From positions 1-58,781 of the forward strand of contig DASRFB010000066.1 of the NCBI GenBank assembly GCA_035651815.1: DNA of 58,781 nt. The letters run 5' to 3'. This DNA is from VBDM01 sp035651815. Its GTDB lineage: Bacteria > Pseudomonadota > Gammaproteobacteria > Burkholderiales > SG8-39. The notes below the pieces were generated by a model. That model searched no databases, was not told the origin of the DNA, and saw only the letters and a list, made by a program, of their open reading frames with translations. The position numbers and the translations under genes are program-made. Positions 7,800 to 16,291 of this stretch are shown here, piece by piece (within the stretch, counting starts at the first letter, position 1; every line of letters starts with the position of its first letter).

Positions 7800-8982
7800 G
7801 CGGATAGACGATGAGGCCGGCGATCGCCGCGACCGCGACGATCACCGGCTCGGGAATCTTCTTCGCCTTCCAGACGAGGAGGACCGTGACGAGCGCGATG
7901 ACGAGCGTCGGCGCGTCGATCACCGAGCGCTTCCCGAGCACCACCACCGCCCCCGCGATCGTCCCGATCGCGGCGGCCGTGCAGCCGTCGACGAAGGCGA
8001 CGATCGCCGGCTTCTTGCCGTGCTTGTGGAAGTACGGCGCCGGGATGATCGTGAAGAGATAGCACGGCAGGAAGGTCGCGAGCGCCGCGACCGCCGCGCC
8101 GGGAAAGCCGGCGACGAGATAGCCGATGAAGCCGACCGTGATCACGACCGGCCCGGGCGTGATCATCGCCACCGCGACCGCGTCGACGAACTGGCGATCG
8201 TTCAGCCAGTGATGCTCGTTCACCACGCCGCCGTAGAGGAAGGGAACGATCGCGAGCCCGCTGCCGAACACGAACGCGCCCGCCTCGGCGAAGAAGATCC
8301 CGATCTGCGCGAGCACCGGCCAGTCGAGCCCGGACCCGACGAGCGACGCCGTCGGCAGCTGCGTCGCGAGCGCGGCGCCCATGCCGCCGCGGCGCAGCCA
8401 GCCCGCGGGCGGCGCGCGCACCAGCCACACGAGCACGCCCGCGATCAGGAACACCCAGACGATCTCCGACTCGGTCGCGATCGTCACGCCCGCGGCGACG
8501 AGGTAGATCGCCCACAGCAGCTTGTCCTTGCCGATGCTCTTCGTCGTGAGCTTGGTCGCGCTCATCGCGATGATGCCGATCACGCACGCGCCGACGCCGT
8601 AGAACACGGCCTGCATCCAGGCGAGACCGCCGTAGGCGACGTACGCGGCGCCGATCGCGACCACCATCGCGAACGACGGCAGCACGAACGCGATCCCGAC
8701 CAGCGTCGCGCCGCGGACGCGGTAGTGCACGTAGCCGAGGTAGATCGCGAGCTGCGCGGCGAGCGGCCCGGGGGCGAGCTGCGCGAGCGCGAGGCCTTCC
8801 TTGTAGTCGGATTCGGAGATCCAGCCGCGCCGCTCGACCAGGTCGCGGTGCATGTAGCCGACGAGCGCGATCGGTCCGCCGAAGCCCAGCGTGCCGAGCT
8901 TCAGCGCGTAGGCGACGAGCTGCCGGAGCGAGTAGCTCGCGGCGGACTCGCCGATGCGGGAATTCGTATTCGATGCGTCCAA
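7786..8982 (-). CDS. chrA: Chromate transporter ChrA (long-chain type)
   Basis: This is an integral membrane protein of about 398 residues made of two homologous halves, as in long-chain ChrA. The N-half carries LGTLGFGGPIALVGYMHRDLVERRGW and LAQLAPGPLAAQLAIYLG; the C-half carries EAGAFVFGSGLAIVPFLYGG and VAMITPGPVVITVGFIGYLV. ChrA exports chromate using the proton gradient. The TTG at 8982 was chosen as start because GGAGGG ends 5 bases before it; the GTG at 9000 is the alternative and would place that Shine-Dalgarno inside the gene. It is not next to chrB, so regulation in trans is implied if chrB controls it. Confidence 0.88.
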   Translation of the reverse strand: MDASNTNSRIGESAASYSLRQLVAYALKLGTLGFGGPIALVGYMHRDLVERRGWISESDYKEGLALAQLAPGPLAAQLAIYLGYVHYRVRGATLVGIAFVLPSFAMVVAIGAAYVAYGGLAWMQAVFYGVGACVIGIIAMSATKLTTKSIGKDKLLWAIYLVAAGVTIATESEIVWVFLIAGVLVWLVRAPPAGWLRRGGMGAALATQLPTASLVGSGLDWPVLAQIGIFFAEAGAFVFGSGLAIVPFLYGGVVNEHHWLNDRQFVDAVAVAMITPGPVVITVGFIGYLVAGFPGAAVAALATFLPCYLFTIIPAPYFHKHGKKPAIVAFVDGCTAAAIGTIAGAVVVLGKRSVIDAPTLVIALVTVLLVWKAKKIPEPVIVAVAAIAGLIVYPLRTS

Positions 8983-9196
8983 GCGGTCCCTCCATGACAC
9001 GAAAAGCCATGTCGGGCAGACCTTGGACGCCGGGACGTCTTGAGCGGGGAGGCTGCCGTATCCCCGTGATGTCAGGTCCAGTCTAGCAAAGCGGCTTCAT
9101 GCCGCGCAATCCCGGCCCGTCTTGCGGCCGGCTGACGCGGTCGGAATAGCGGAGGCAGGAGTATTGTTAGCACTCGACACCGCAACGGAGGCCCCC

Positions 9197-9700
9197 ATGA
9201 ACAAGCGCGGGATCCCGGTTCTGCTGCTGTTCTCCCTTGCCTGCACCGCGGTCCAGGCGCAGCAGACCATCGAAGGCTTCTGGCAGGACGTCGCGGGCAG
9301 GACCACGTTCAAGCGCAATGCCTTGCCTGCCGACACTTATGGCGCCTGGAACGAGCGCGAGCTCGACGCGACCTACCCGCAGGCGAAGCTGATCCGCAAG
9401 TCGGCGTCGAGCTTCGAGCTGACCGACCTCAACTACGACGAGAGCGACTACTCGGTGCGCGTCGTGCACGCCGAGGCCGGCCGCATCGCCTTCGTACGCA
9501 AGCCCAGCTGGTCGGCGTGCCGCATGGAGCACGACTGCCGGCTGGACGGCGCCGAGCTCTTCTGCTCGATGCAGAACGTCTGCCCGCAAGACGGCCGGGA
9601 CGTGGTCGAGTGGCGGGGCGACGAGCGCTATATCCGCCGGGAGCACTGCCAGCGGGACGGGAGCGCGCAGATGCAGGGCATCCCGGTAAAATGCCGCTGA
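9197..9700 (+). CDS. Cysteine-rich exported protein of unknown function
   Basis: This encodes 167 residues starting MNKRGIPVLLLFSLACTAVQAQ, a clear signal peptide. The start has a GGAG Shine-Dalgarno seven bases upstream. The mature protein holds seven cysteines, clustered in the second half (CRMEHDCR, FCSMQNVC, EHCQ, VKC), which suggests disulfide bonding in the periplasm. No family is recognised. The gene precedes msrB on the same strand with a 76-base gap, so a shared envelope-oxidation context is possible but not shown. Confidence 0.65.
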   Translation: MNKRGIPVLLLFSLACTAVQAQQTIEGFWQDVAGRTTFKRNALPADTYGAWNERELDATYPQAKLIRKSASSFELTDLNYDESDYSVRVVHAEAGRIAFVRKPSWSACRMEHDCRLDGAELFCSMQNVCPQDGRDVVEWRGDERYIRREHCQRDGSAQMQGIPVKCR

Positions 9701-9776
9701 TCTCCTGCTGCACGGCACAACGCAGCCGCGCGAGAACTCTCGACGCTCCGGCGTGGTCTGTTCGGAACGGACGCCC

Positions 9777-10340
9777 ATGAAGCGACGCATGCTGCTCCAG
9801 ACCCTGACCGTGGCTTTCCTGAGCGCCCTGCAACGCTCGCCGGCGGCGCAGCCGGCTCATGGCGATCGAGGACGGCCCGTGTCCGTGGAAGACCTGCAGA
9901 AGAACTGGAAGACGCTGCTCGCCGACGGCGCCGACGTGGCGACGAGCGCCGAGCCGATCGAGCGCGCGAACGCCGACTGGAAGAAGACGCTCACGCCCGC
10001 GCAGTACGAGGTGCTGCGCCAGGAGGGCACCGAGCGCGCGGGCACCAGCCCGCTCGACCGCGAGAAGCGGCCCGGCGTCTTCGCCTGCGCGGGATGCGGG
10101 CTGCCGCTGTTCACCTCGGCGATGAAGTTCGACAGCGGCACCGGCTGGCCGAGCTTCTTCACCACCATCCCGGGCACGCTCGCGACCAAGCGCGACTTCA
10201 AGCTGATCGTGCCGCGCACCGAGTACCACTGCGTGCGCTGCGGCGGGCACCAGGGGCACGTCTTCAACGACGGGCCCCAGCCCACGGGGCTGCGCTACTG
10301 CAACAACGGCGTGGCGCTGCGGTTCATACCGAAGGCCTGA
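9777..10340 (+). CDS. msrB: Peptide-methionine (R)-S-oxide reductase, exported form
   Basis: This encodes 187 residues with an N-terminal basic/hydrophobic signal-like segment (MKRRMLLQTLTVAFLSAL). The MsrB domain runs from about residue 40 to the end. Zinc-binding cysteine pairs are at 104/107 (CAGC) and 152/155 (CVRC), the FDSGTGWPSF motif is at 118-127, and the catalytic cysteine is Cys175 in RYCNNG. It reduces methionine-R-sulfoxide in proteins, and the signal implies a periplasmic or membrane-anchored repair role. The ATG at 9777 was chosen because it begins the signal peptide. The 3' end overlaps the VOC gene on the other strand by 17 bases. Confidence 0.9.
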   Translation: MKRRMLLQTLTVAFLSALQRSPAAQPAHGDRGRPVSVEDLQKNWKTLLADGADVATSAEPIERANADWKKTLTPAQYEVLRQEGTERAGTSPLDREKRPGVFACAGCGLPLFTSAMKFDSGTGWPSFFTTIPGTLATKRDFKLIVPRTEYHCVRCGGHQGHVFNDGPQPTGLRYCNNGVALRFIPKA

Positions 10341-11199
10341 ACCGGAAGCTCGTCTCCGCGGTGCGCAGCCGCGTCTCGTCGCGCTTCGAGATGCCCCAGT
10401 GGTCGATGCGTCCCGGCGGCCACTTCCAGTCCTCCGGCCCGCCGACCTTGTAGCCCGGGCCGACGCGCTCGATCTCCGAGGTGTACTCGACCACCGCGCC
10501 GAACGGCGAGACGTAATAGGCGAAGACGTTGTTGCCCGGGCCGTGCCGGCCCGGTCCCCACACGGGATCGAGACCCGCGTCGCTGAGCCGCCCGACGCCG
10601 CGCATCACCGCGTCGAGGTCCCGCATCTCGAACGCCATGTGGTGCAGCGCGGGGGCGCCCGTGCGCACGTAGGCGAGCGAGTGGTGCGTGCTGTCGCAGC
10701 GGATGAAGTCCATCATCTTCGTGCGATCCGAGAGCTTGAACCCCAGCACCTCGAGCGCGAACTTCGTGCACGCGTCGGCGTCGGCCGCGCTGATGGGAAC
10801 GTGCGTGAGGCCGATCGGGCGATCGGCGTCCTTGATCCCGGGCGCGGGCTTCCTGTCGGTGACGAAGCGGAACACCTGGCCCTCGGGACCCGCGAGCGTG
10901 AATCCTTTCGGCGCGCCCGGCTCGCCGGGCCGCGGCGCGTACGGCGTCGTCGCGAGGCCGGCCTTCTTCGCGCGCGCCTTGACGCGCTCGAGCTCCTTCG
11001 GCGCGCCGGCGAAGGTGACCGAGACGAGCGCCGGGGCCGGCGCCTCGGCGATCGCCATGACGTAAGGGTGCTCGCCGGTGCCGCGGAGGTAGGTCGTGCC
11101 GCCGCTCCTGCCGGCGTCGATCAGGCCCCAGGGCCCGGCGAGGAATTGCACCGCGGCGTCCGCACGCGGCATCTCCATCTCAACGCTGCGCAGTTTCAT
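10324..11199 (-). CDS. Two-domain VOC protein, extradiol-dioxygenase-like
   Basis: This encodes 291 residues from an ATG preceded by AAGGAGCGAGCC. There are two vicinal-oxygen-chelate domains, about 1-135 and 145-270. Only the C-terminal domain has the metal triad: His in GLTHVPI, His in LHHMAFEM and Glu in AVVEYTSE. This is the arrangement of BphC-type extradiol ring-cleavage enzymes, so iron-dependent cleavage of a catechol is a plausible activity. Neighbours are msrB (tail-to-tail) and srkA (divergent), which give no pathway context. The substrate is unknown. Confidence 0.75.
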   Translation of the reverse strand: MKLRSVEMEMPRADAAVQFLAGPWGLIDAGRSGGTTYLRGTGEHPYVMAIAEAPAPALVSVTFAGAPKELERVKARAKKAGLATTPYAPRPGEPGAPKGFTLAGPEGQVFRFVTDRKPAPGIKDADRPIGLTHVPISAADADACTKFALEVLGFKLSDRTKMMDFIRCDSTHHSLAYVRTGAPALHHMAFEMRDLDAVMRGVGRLSDAGLDPVWGPGRHGPGNNVFAYYVSPFGAVVEYTSEIERVGPGYKVGGPEDWKWPPGRIDHWGISKRDETRLRTAETSFRFRPSV

Positions 11200-11240
11200 G
11201 GCTCGCTCCTTCCCGGAACAAATCATAGCGCAGGGACCCG

Positions 11241-11246
11241 TACAAT
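11241..11246 (+). promoter_or_regulatory. -10-like hexamer upstream of srkA
   Basis: TACAAT lies 5 bases before the srkA ATG, in a gap otherwise very rich in G and C. An equally placed TACAATGAGG occurs before the Rieske gene at 47740. If used, transcription would begin at or next to the start codon, giving a nearly leaderless message. No convincing -35 is visible. Confidence 0.3.
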
Positions 11247-11251
11247 GAGGG

Positions 11252-12253
11252 ATGCCCGAGCTTCCAGACGAAAAAGCGGCGCCGCCCTACGCCGGCCTCA
11301 CCCCCGAGACCGTGCTCGACGCGCTCGACGCCGCGGGCTACCGCGGCGACGGCCGCCTGCTCGCGCTGAACAGCTACGAGAACCGCGTCTACCAGGTGTG
11401 GCTCGAGGACGGCGGATCGGTGGTCGCGAAGTTCTACCGGCCCGGGCGCTGGAGCGACGCGCAGATCCACGAGGAGCACGCGTTCGCGCTCGAGCTCGCC
11501 GAGCGCGAGATCCCGGCGGTCCCGCCGACCGCCGACGCCGCGGGCGAGACGCTGCACGCGCACGGGGGCTTTCGCTTCGCGGTGTTCCCGCGCAAAGGCG
11601 GGCGCGCGCCCGAGCTCGAGGATCCCGCGGTGCTCGAGTGGCTCGGGCGCTTCCTCGGCCGCATCCACGCGGTCGGCGCGACGCGGCGCTTCGCGCACCG
11701 GCCGGCGCTCGACCTCGAGAGCTTCGGCCGCGAGCCGCGCGACTGGCTGCTCGAGCACGGCTTCGTGCCGGCGGACCTGCTCGAGCCGTGGCGCGCCGCG
11801 GTCGGCCAGGCGCTCGACGGCGTCGCGCTGTGCTACGAGCGCGCGGGCGACGTGAAGACGCTGCGCACGCACGGCGACTGTCATTCCGGAAACGTGCTGT
11901 GGACCGATGACGGCCCGCACTTCGTCGACTTCGACGACGCGCGCAGCGCGCCCGCCGTCCAGGACCTGTGGATGCTGCTCTCGGGCGAGCGCGCCGCGAT
12001 GACGCGCCAGCTCGGCGACCTGCTCGCCGGCTACGAGGACTTCATGGACTTCGACCGCCGCGAGCTGCACCTGGTCGAGGCGCAGCGCACGCTGCGCCTC
12101 GTGCACTACTCGGCGTGGATCGCGCGGCGCTGGGACGATCCCGCGTTTCCGGCGGCGTTCCCCTGGTTCGGCACGCAGCGCTACTGGCAGGACCGCATCC
12201 TCGAGCTGAAGGAGCAGATCGCGCTCATGGCCGAGGAGCCTTTGCACGCGTGA
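11252..12253 (+). CDS. srkA: Stress response kinase A (YihE/RdoA family)
   Basis: This is a 333-residue protein of the aminoglycoside-phosphotransferase-like kinase fold. It has the family signature LNSYENRVYQVW near residue 45, a VVAKFYRPGRW lysine strand, the catalytic loop HGDCHSGNVLW around residue 205 and the metal-binding FVDFDDAR that follows. E. coli SrkA is a cytoplasmic Ser/Thr kinase that counters stress-induced death. The length and motifs agree with full function. It is transcribed divergently from the VOC gene and is 38 bases upstream of an alpha/beta hydrolase gene on the same strand. Confidence 0.9.
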   Translation: MPELPDEKAAPPYAGLTPETVLDALDAAGYRGDGRLLALNSYENRVYQVWLEDGGSVVAKFYRPGRWSDAQIHEEHAFALELAEREIPAVPPTADAAGETLHAHGGFRFAVFPRKGGRAPELEDPAVLEWLGRFLGRIHAVGATRRFAHRPALDLESFGREPRDWLLEHGFVPADLLEPWRAAVGQALDGVALCYERAGDVKTLRTHGDCHSGNVLWTDDGPHFVDFDDARSAPAVQDLWMLLSGERAAMTRQLGDLLAGYEDFMDFDRRELHLVEAQRTLRLVHYSAWIARRWDDPAFPAAFPWFGTQRYWQDRILELKEQIALMAEEPLHA

Positions 12254-12291
12254 GGGTAAAATCGCGCGCTCCATTTCCAGCGGGAGCCGCC

Positions 12292-13134
12292 ATGCCGGTC
12301 GCCAGGGTCCGAGGCCTCAATATCCATTATCGGGTGGTCGGCGAGAAAGGACCGTGGGTCACGCTGACGACGGGCGGCCGGCGCGGTCACCACGAGTTCG
12401 TGCCGCTCGCGCAGAAGATCGCCGGCGCCGGCTTCCGCGTGCTGCTGCACGACCGGCGCAACACCGGCGCCTCGGACATCCTGATCGAGGGCGACGAGAC
12501 CGAGGAGGCGATCTGGGCCGACGACCTCTACGAGCTGCTGCAGCAGCTCGGCGCCGCGCCGGCGTTCATCGGCGGCTCGTCGTCGGGCGCGCGCACCTCG
12601 ATCCTGTTCGCGCTGCGCCATCCCGGCGCGACGCGCGGCCTGCTGCTCTTGCGCGTGACGGGCGGCGCCTTCGCGGCGAAGCGCCTGCCCGAGATGTACT
12701 ACGACCAGTTCCTGCGCGCGGCGAGGGAAGGCGGCATGGCCGCCGTGTGCGCGACGGAGCAGTACCGCGAGCGCTTCGCCGAGAACGCGGCGAACCTCGA
12801 GCGCATGAAGAACACCGACGTGAAGCAGTACGTCGCCGTCATGACGCGCTGGCGCGACAACTTCGTGGCGGGCGCGAACCTGCCCGTGATGGGCGTGACC
12901 GAAAAGGAGCTGCGCTCGATCAAGGTGCCGACGATCGTCATCCCCGGGAACGACCGGACGCATTCGTCGGAGAGCGGCCGCGTCGCGCACCGCATGATCG
13001 CGGGGAGCGAGCTGCACGCGCTTCCGATCGAGGACCAGGACGTCGACCTGATCCCGTTCCCGAAGTGGGGGCCCCAGGAGGACGAGATCGCCCGCGTCTT
13101 CGTCGATTTCATGAACCGGCACGGCGCGCGCTGA
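12292..13134 (+). CDS. Alpha/beta-fold hydrolase
   Basis: This encodes 280 residues with a GGGAGCCGCC Shine-Dalgarno context before the ATG. The alpha/beta hydrolase core is visible: LLHDRRNTGAS after strand beta-4, then the nucleophile elbow GGSSSGA with Ser97, and a late VPTIVIPGNDRTH segment with the probable acid Asp. Where the catalytic histidine usually lies, the sequence reads PIEDQDVDLIPF with no histidine. The nearest histidine is the one in NDRTH, so catalytic competence is uncertain. It may be an esterase-like or non-catalytic member. No substrate is suggested by the neighbours. Confidence 0.75.
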   Translation: MPVARVRGLNIHYRVVGEKGPWVTLTTGGRRGHHEFVPLAQKIAGAGFRVLLHDRRNTGASDILIEGDETEEAIWADDLYELLQQLGAAPAFIGGSSSGARTSILFALRHPGATRGLLLLRVTGGAFAAKRLPEMYYDQFLRAAREGGMAAVCATEQYRERFAENAANLERMKNTDVKQYVAVMTRWRDNFVAGANLPVMGVTEKELRSIKVPTIVIPGNDRTHSSESGRVAHRMIAGSELHALPIEDQDVDLIPFPKWGPQEDEIARVFVDFMNRHGAR

Positions 13135-13141
13135 GCGCGCG

Positions 13142-14017
13142 TCAGGCGACGGGCTCGGGGACCTTCCCCAGGCGCCCGGCCTGGAAGTCGGCGAAGGCCT
13201 GCTGGATCTCCTCGACGCTGTTCATGACGAACGGCCCGTAGCCGACGATCGGCTCGTCGATCGGCTCTCCGTTCATGACGAACACCGTCGCGTCAGGAGC
13301 GCCTTCGATCTCGACCTTGCCGTTCTCGCGTCCGAGGACGACGAGATCGCCGGCGCGCGCGCCGCGCTCGCCGTTCACGATCACCTCGCCCGCGACCACG
13401 AACAGCGCCGCGGTCCAGCCGTCGCGCAGCTCGAGCCGCACGCGGTGGTCGCCCTTCAGGCGCAGGTCGAGCAGGTTGATCGACGTGAAGGTGCGCGCCG
13501 GGCCCTTTGCGCCCTGGTACTCGCCCGCGATCACCCGCACCGAGCCGCCGTCGCGCGGCAGCTTCACGACCGGGATGTCGGCGGCGAGCAGCGTCTGGTA
13601 GCGCGGCTCGGTCATCTTCGAGGCGGCCGGCAGGTTCACCCACAGCTGCAGCATCTCGAAGCGGCCGCCCGAGCGCGCGAAATTGCGCCCGTGCATCTCC
13701 TTGTGCAGCACGCCGGCGCCCGCGGTCATCCACTGCACATCGCCGGGACCGATGGTGCCGCGGCTGCCCGTGCTGTCCTCGTGGTCGACCTCGCCTTCGT
13801 AGGCGACGCTCACCGTCTCGAAGCCGCGGTGCGGGTGCCAGCCCACGCCGCGCTCGCGCTCGGTCGGCTCGAAATCGGCGGGACCGGCGTGGTCGAGGAG
13901 GAGGAAAGGACTGAGCTCGGCCGCGAGGTCCTGGTAGCTGAACACGGTGTGCACGGGGAACCCGTCGCCCACCCAGTGGGGCTCGCTGCCGCGGTAGATG
14001 CCTTTGATCGTCTTCAT
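13142..14017 (-). CDS. Pirin family protein (first of two)
   Basis: This encodes 291 residues starting MKTIKGIYRGSEPHW after GGAAAGGACCTC. The bicupin pirin fold is supported by the metal motif HPHRGFETVSV and the later GVLHKEMHG segment, which supply the His-His-His-Glu iron site of the N-terminal cupin. Pirins are iron-binding cupins; some bacterial members oxidise quercetin and others modulate metabolic enzymes. A second pirin lies at 15357 on the same strand with only moderate similarity. The gene is tail-to-tail with the alpha/beta hydrolase (7-base gap). Confidence 0.85.
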   Translation of the reverse strand: MKTIKGIYRGSEPHWVGDGFPVHTVFSYQDLAAELSPFLLLDHAGPADFEPTERERGVGWHPHRGFETVSVAYEGEVDHEDSTGSRGTIGPGDVQWMTAGAGVLHKEMHGRNFARSGGRFEMLQLWVNLPAASKMTEPRYQTLLAADIPVVKLPRDGGSVRVIAGEYQGAKGPARTFTSINLLDLRLKGDHRVRLELRDGWTAALFVVAGEVIVNGERGARAGDLVVLGRENGKVEIEGAPDATVFVMNGEPIDEPIVGYGPFVMNSVEEIQQAFADFQAGRLGKVPEPVA

Positions 14018-14226
14018 GAGGTCCTTTCCGGTCTCGATCGGGCCCAGATGGGGGCATTTTGGCATCGCACAAGGCGAATCCGGCGTGTCGGGCTGCGGCG
14101 ACCGCGGGCGGCCGGGGAACAAAATCGCCGCGCGGCCGCGTGAACTAGTGCACGCGAGCCGTCGCGCTGGCACGCAACTGGCTGTGACAGGGACATACGC
14201 GTCTCGCATATGACGGAGACATGACC

Positions 14227-14421
14227 ATGGACGACAAGACGAAGAGCCTGGACCCGCACCGGCCCGCCGGCCGGCGCCGAATCATCGACCGGGTACGCCG
14301 GCGGGCGCTGCTGTGCGCGATGCGGGGAGCGCTGCGCCGCAGCGTCGTGCTGCTCCCGGTCAGCGAGGAAGACGACCTGCTCCAGCGGTTCCTGCAAGAC
14401 GCGCTCGGCGCCCCCGCCTAG
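14227..14421 (+). CDS. Small basic hypothetical protein
   Basis: This encodes 64 residues from the ATG at 14227, eight bases after a GGAG; a second in-frame ATG two codons earlier is less well spaced. The protein is arginine-rich in its first half (RPAGRRRIIDRVRRRALL) and ends in an acidic/leucine segment (EEDDLLQRFLQDAL). No family is recognised. It is followed within 10 bases by a hairpin terminator shared with the convergent small gene at 14480. Confidence 0.45.
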   Translation: MDDKTKSLDPHRPAGRRRIIDRVRRRALLCAMRGALRRSVVLLPVSEEDDLLQRFLQDALGAPA

Positions 14422-14430
14422 GAATGAAAA

Positions 14431-14453
14431 AGCCGCGCTCGCTCGGCGCGGCT
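14431..14453. terminator. Bidirectional hairpin terminator
   Basis: AGCCGCGC at 14431-14438 pairs perfectly with GCGCGGCT at 14446-14453 across a 7-base loop. The plus strand has AAAA immediately before, which gives the reverse transcript a run of U after the stem, so it most clearly terminates the reverse-strand gene at 14480. It lies exactly between two convergent small genes. Confidence 0.75.
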
Positions 14454-14479
14454 TCCCCGGTGACGGCCGTTCCGGCGCT

Positions 14480-14677
14480 TCAGCCGAACAGGCTCTCCCG
14501 CTCACGATCGACCAGCTCGTCGCGGCCCTTCAGGGTGATGGTATAGCTCTGGCCGTTCGGTACCGCATAGCCGCGCAGCCGCAGCTTCATGGCTACGTGC
14601 AGGGGAATGCTTGCGTGTTGGGCATCGCGCATCGCGCGTAGCCAGGTAACGTCCTCGACGAGCAGCGTCCGATCCAT
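14480..14677 (-). CDS. Small protein with winged-helix-like C-terminus
   Basis: This encodes 65 residues starting MDRTLLVEDVTWLRAMRDA after a strong AAGGAGGTGTC. The second half (MKLRLRGYAVPNGQSYTITLKGRDEL) resembles the recognition helix and wing of a small winged-helix domain, a pattern seen in short uncharacterised proteobacterial proteins. A DNA-binding or protein-interaction role is inference only. The downstream hairpin at 14431-14453 ends transcription. Confidence 0.55.
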   Translation of the reverse strand: MDRTLLVEDVTWLRAMRDAQHASIPLHVAMKLRLRGYAVPNGQSYTITLKGRDELVDRERESLFG

Positions 14678-14926
14678 GACACCTCCTTGAAAACAACCCC
14701 CCACACTCCCTGATCGCCGAATAGGCCCCCTTATTGTTGTTGCGGACCCACGTCCGGGTGGAGCAACGGCCGTGCCATTCTGAAATATTCATAGGCCATA
14801 GGGACTTACCGCGGCGGATTGTTTCCGGACGGGAAAGAATGCGTCTTTCGGCAGCGACGCGAGCGACCACTACGCAAGCATCACATTGATTTAACGCGAA
14901 AAAACGTGTCGCACGGAGGCGACGGG
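14678..14926. other. Intergenic region, no gene seen
   Basis: About 249 bases lie between a small gene and a lipoprotein gene, both on the reverse strand. The region is less GC-rich than its surroundings (for example TTATTGTTGTTG near 14732 and TGATTTAACGCGAAAAAACG near 14888). Open frames here are shadows without ribosome sites. It most likely holds the promoter of the 14480 gene and the terminator region of the lipoprotein gene, but no clear element was identified. Confidence 0.4.
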
Positions 14927-15325
14927 TCAGCTCCCGAAGCGATCGCAGACCTCGGGCGGTCCCTGCCAGTTCTGCTCGGCGACCCGACCGCCCTCGAAGA
15001 TGAGCGTGCGCTCGCAATGGACCGGCTCGGACCCGCCGGAGCCGAATATCACCCCGGTGCCGATCCCGAACCCGCCCGAGCCGACGCCGATCCCGACCGA
15101 CGGCGAGACTCCCGTCCGCGGGCGCGATCCCTCCCAGGCCCAGGTGTAGGCCTGGCGGCCGTCGGAGAGGGTGGCGCTGCGCACCGGGGTGCCCCAGGCG
15201 CGCACCACGTCGTCGTAGGCGGCGCCGAGCCAGGCCTGGCGGGGGTCGGGGGCGGGCGCGCGCGATGCGCACCCGGCCGCGGCCAGCGCCGCCGCGATGC
15301 AAAGGCCTAGGATCCGCACGTCCAC
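14927..15325 (-). CDS. Glycine-rich lipoprotein of unknown function
   Basis: This encodes 132 residues. The N-terminus MDVRILGLCIAAALAAAGCA is a lipoprotein signal with the acylated cysteine at 19. A short segment (WLGAAYDDVVRAWGTP) recalls the SmpA/BamE-like fold that senses strand pairing (GTP at the turn). It is followed by a glycine-rich region (VGIGVGSGGFGIGTG) and a C-terminal domain containing CERTLIFEGGRV. Similar small lipoproteins occur in many Burkholderiales genomes without assigned function. It is 31 bases downstream of the second pirin gene and could be cotranscribed with it. Confidence 0.7.
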   Translation of the reverse strand: MDVRILGLCIAAALAAAGCASRAPAPDPRQAWLGAAYDDVVRAWGTPVRSATLSDGRQAYTWAWEGSRPRTGVSPSVGIGVGSGGFGIGTGVIFGSGGSEPVHCERTLIFEGGRVAEQNWQGPPEVCDRFGS

Positions 15326-15356
15326 GACCCGTGGGATACGCGCGCGCGGCGTCCGT

Positions 15357-16247
15357 TCACGACATCGGCTCGGGCGGGGGAGCGTCTCCCGGCAGGGGGA
15401 TGAACTCGCGGTCGTCGCGCTCGGGCAGCTTCATGCGGCCGGCGCGCCAGTCGGCCTTGGCGCGCTCGATGCGCTCGCGGCTCGACGAGACGAAGTTCCA
15501 CTCGATGAAGCGCTCGCCGACCGGCTCGCCGCCGAGGAGCATCACGACCGAGGGCGCGCGCGCCTCGAACACGACCGGCTGCCCGGGCGCGAGCACGAGC
15601 ATGCGGCCGGCCGCGTGAGGCTCTCCCGCGACCTCGACCTCGCCCTGCACGACGTACGCCGCGCGCTCGGGATACTGCGCCGGGAGCTGCGCCTTCGCGC
15701 CCGCGGCGAGCGCCCAGTGCGCGTAGAACATCGGCGAATGCGTGCGCACCGCCGCGCGCGCGCCGAACGCCTCGCCCGCGAGCAGCCGCGCGCTGAGCCC
15801 GCCGCCTTCGTAGAACGGGAGGTCGCCCGGGCCGTGGTGGGCGAACGCGGGCTCGGACTCCTCGGCCTCGCGCGGCAGCGCGACCCAGGCCTGGATGCCG
15901 TGCACGCGGCCGCCCTCCGCGCGCGCGCGCTCGAAGCGCTCGGAGTGCGTGATGCCGCGGCCCGCGGTCATCCAGTTCACCTCGCCGGGGCGGATCGCCT
16001 GCTCCGAGCCGACGCTGTCCCGGTGCATGATCTCGCCCTCGAACAGGTAGGTCACCGTGGAGAGCCCGATGTGCGGGTGCGGGCGCACGTCGACCGAGCG
16101 CGGCACGCCGCGCGGCATGTCGACCGGGCCCATGTGGTCGAAGAAGATGAACGGCCCTACCATCCGGCGCTTCGCGTGCGGCAGCACGCGCGCGACCTCG
16201 AAACCGCCCAGATCGCGGCGCCGCGCCTCGATGACGAGCTCGATCAT
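15357..16247 (-). CDS. Pirin family protein (second of two)
   Basis: This encodes 296 residues. The pirin metal motif is present as RPHPHIGLSTVTYLFEG, followed by GRGITHSERF, giving the three histidines and one glutamate of the iron site. The C-terminal cupin reads VLAPGQPVVFEA and GGEPVGERFIEWNFVSS, the last segment being highly typical of the pirin subgroup found in Proteobacteria. It differs from the pirin at 13142 in the C-terminal domain, so the two are not a recent duplication. It is divergent from the methyltransferase gene, with 44 bases between the starts. Confidence 0.87.
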   Translation of the reverse strand: MIELVIEARRRDLGGFEVARVLPHAKRRMVGPFIFFDHMGPVDMPRGVPRSVDVRPHPHIGLSTVTYLFEGEIMHRDSVGSEQAIRPGEVNWMTAGRGITHSERFERARAEGGRVHGIQAWVALPREAEESEPAFAHHGPGDLPFYEGGGLSARLLAGEAFGARAAVRTHSPMFYAHWALAAGAKAQLPAQYPERAAYVVQGEVEVAGEPHAAGRMLVLAPGQPVVFEARAPSVVMLLGGEPVGERFIEWNFVSSSRERIERAKADWRAGRMKLPERDDREFIPLPGDAPPPEPMS

Positions 16248-16291
16248 CGTTACGGATTCCCCCGTTGCACGATAGCAAATAAACTGCCGGC

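Noticed and set aside
9168..9176. TTAGCACTC upstream of the 9197 gene, resembling half of a CIRCE element
   Set aside because: The inverse half GAGTGCTAA is absent at the required 9-base spacing, so an HrcA site is not supported.
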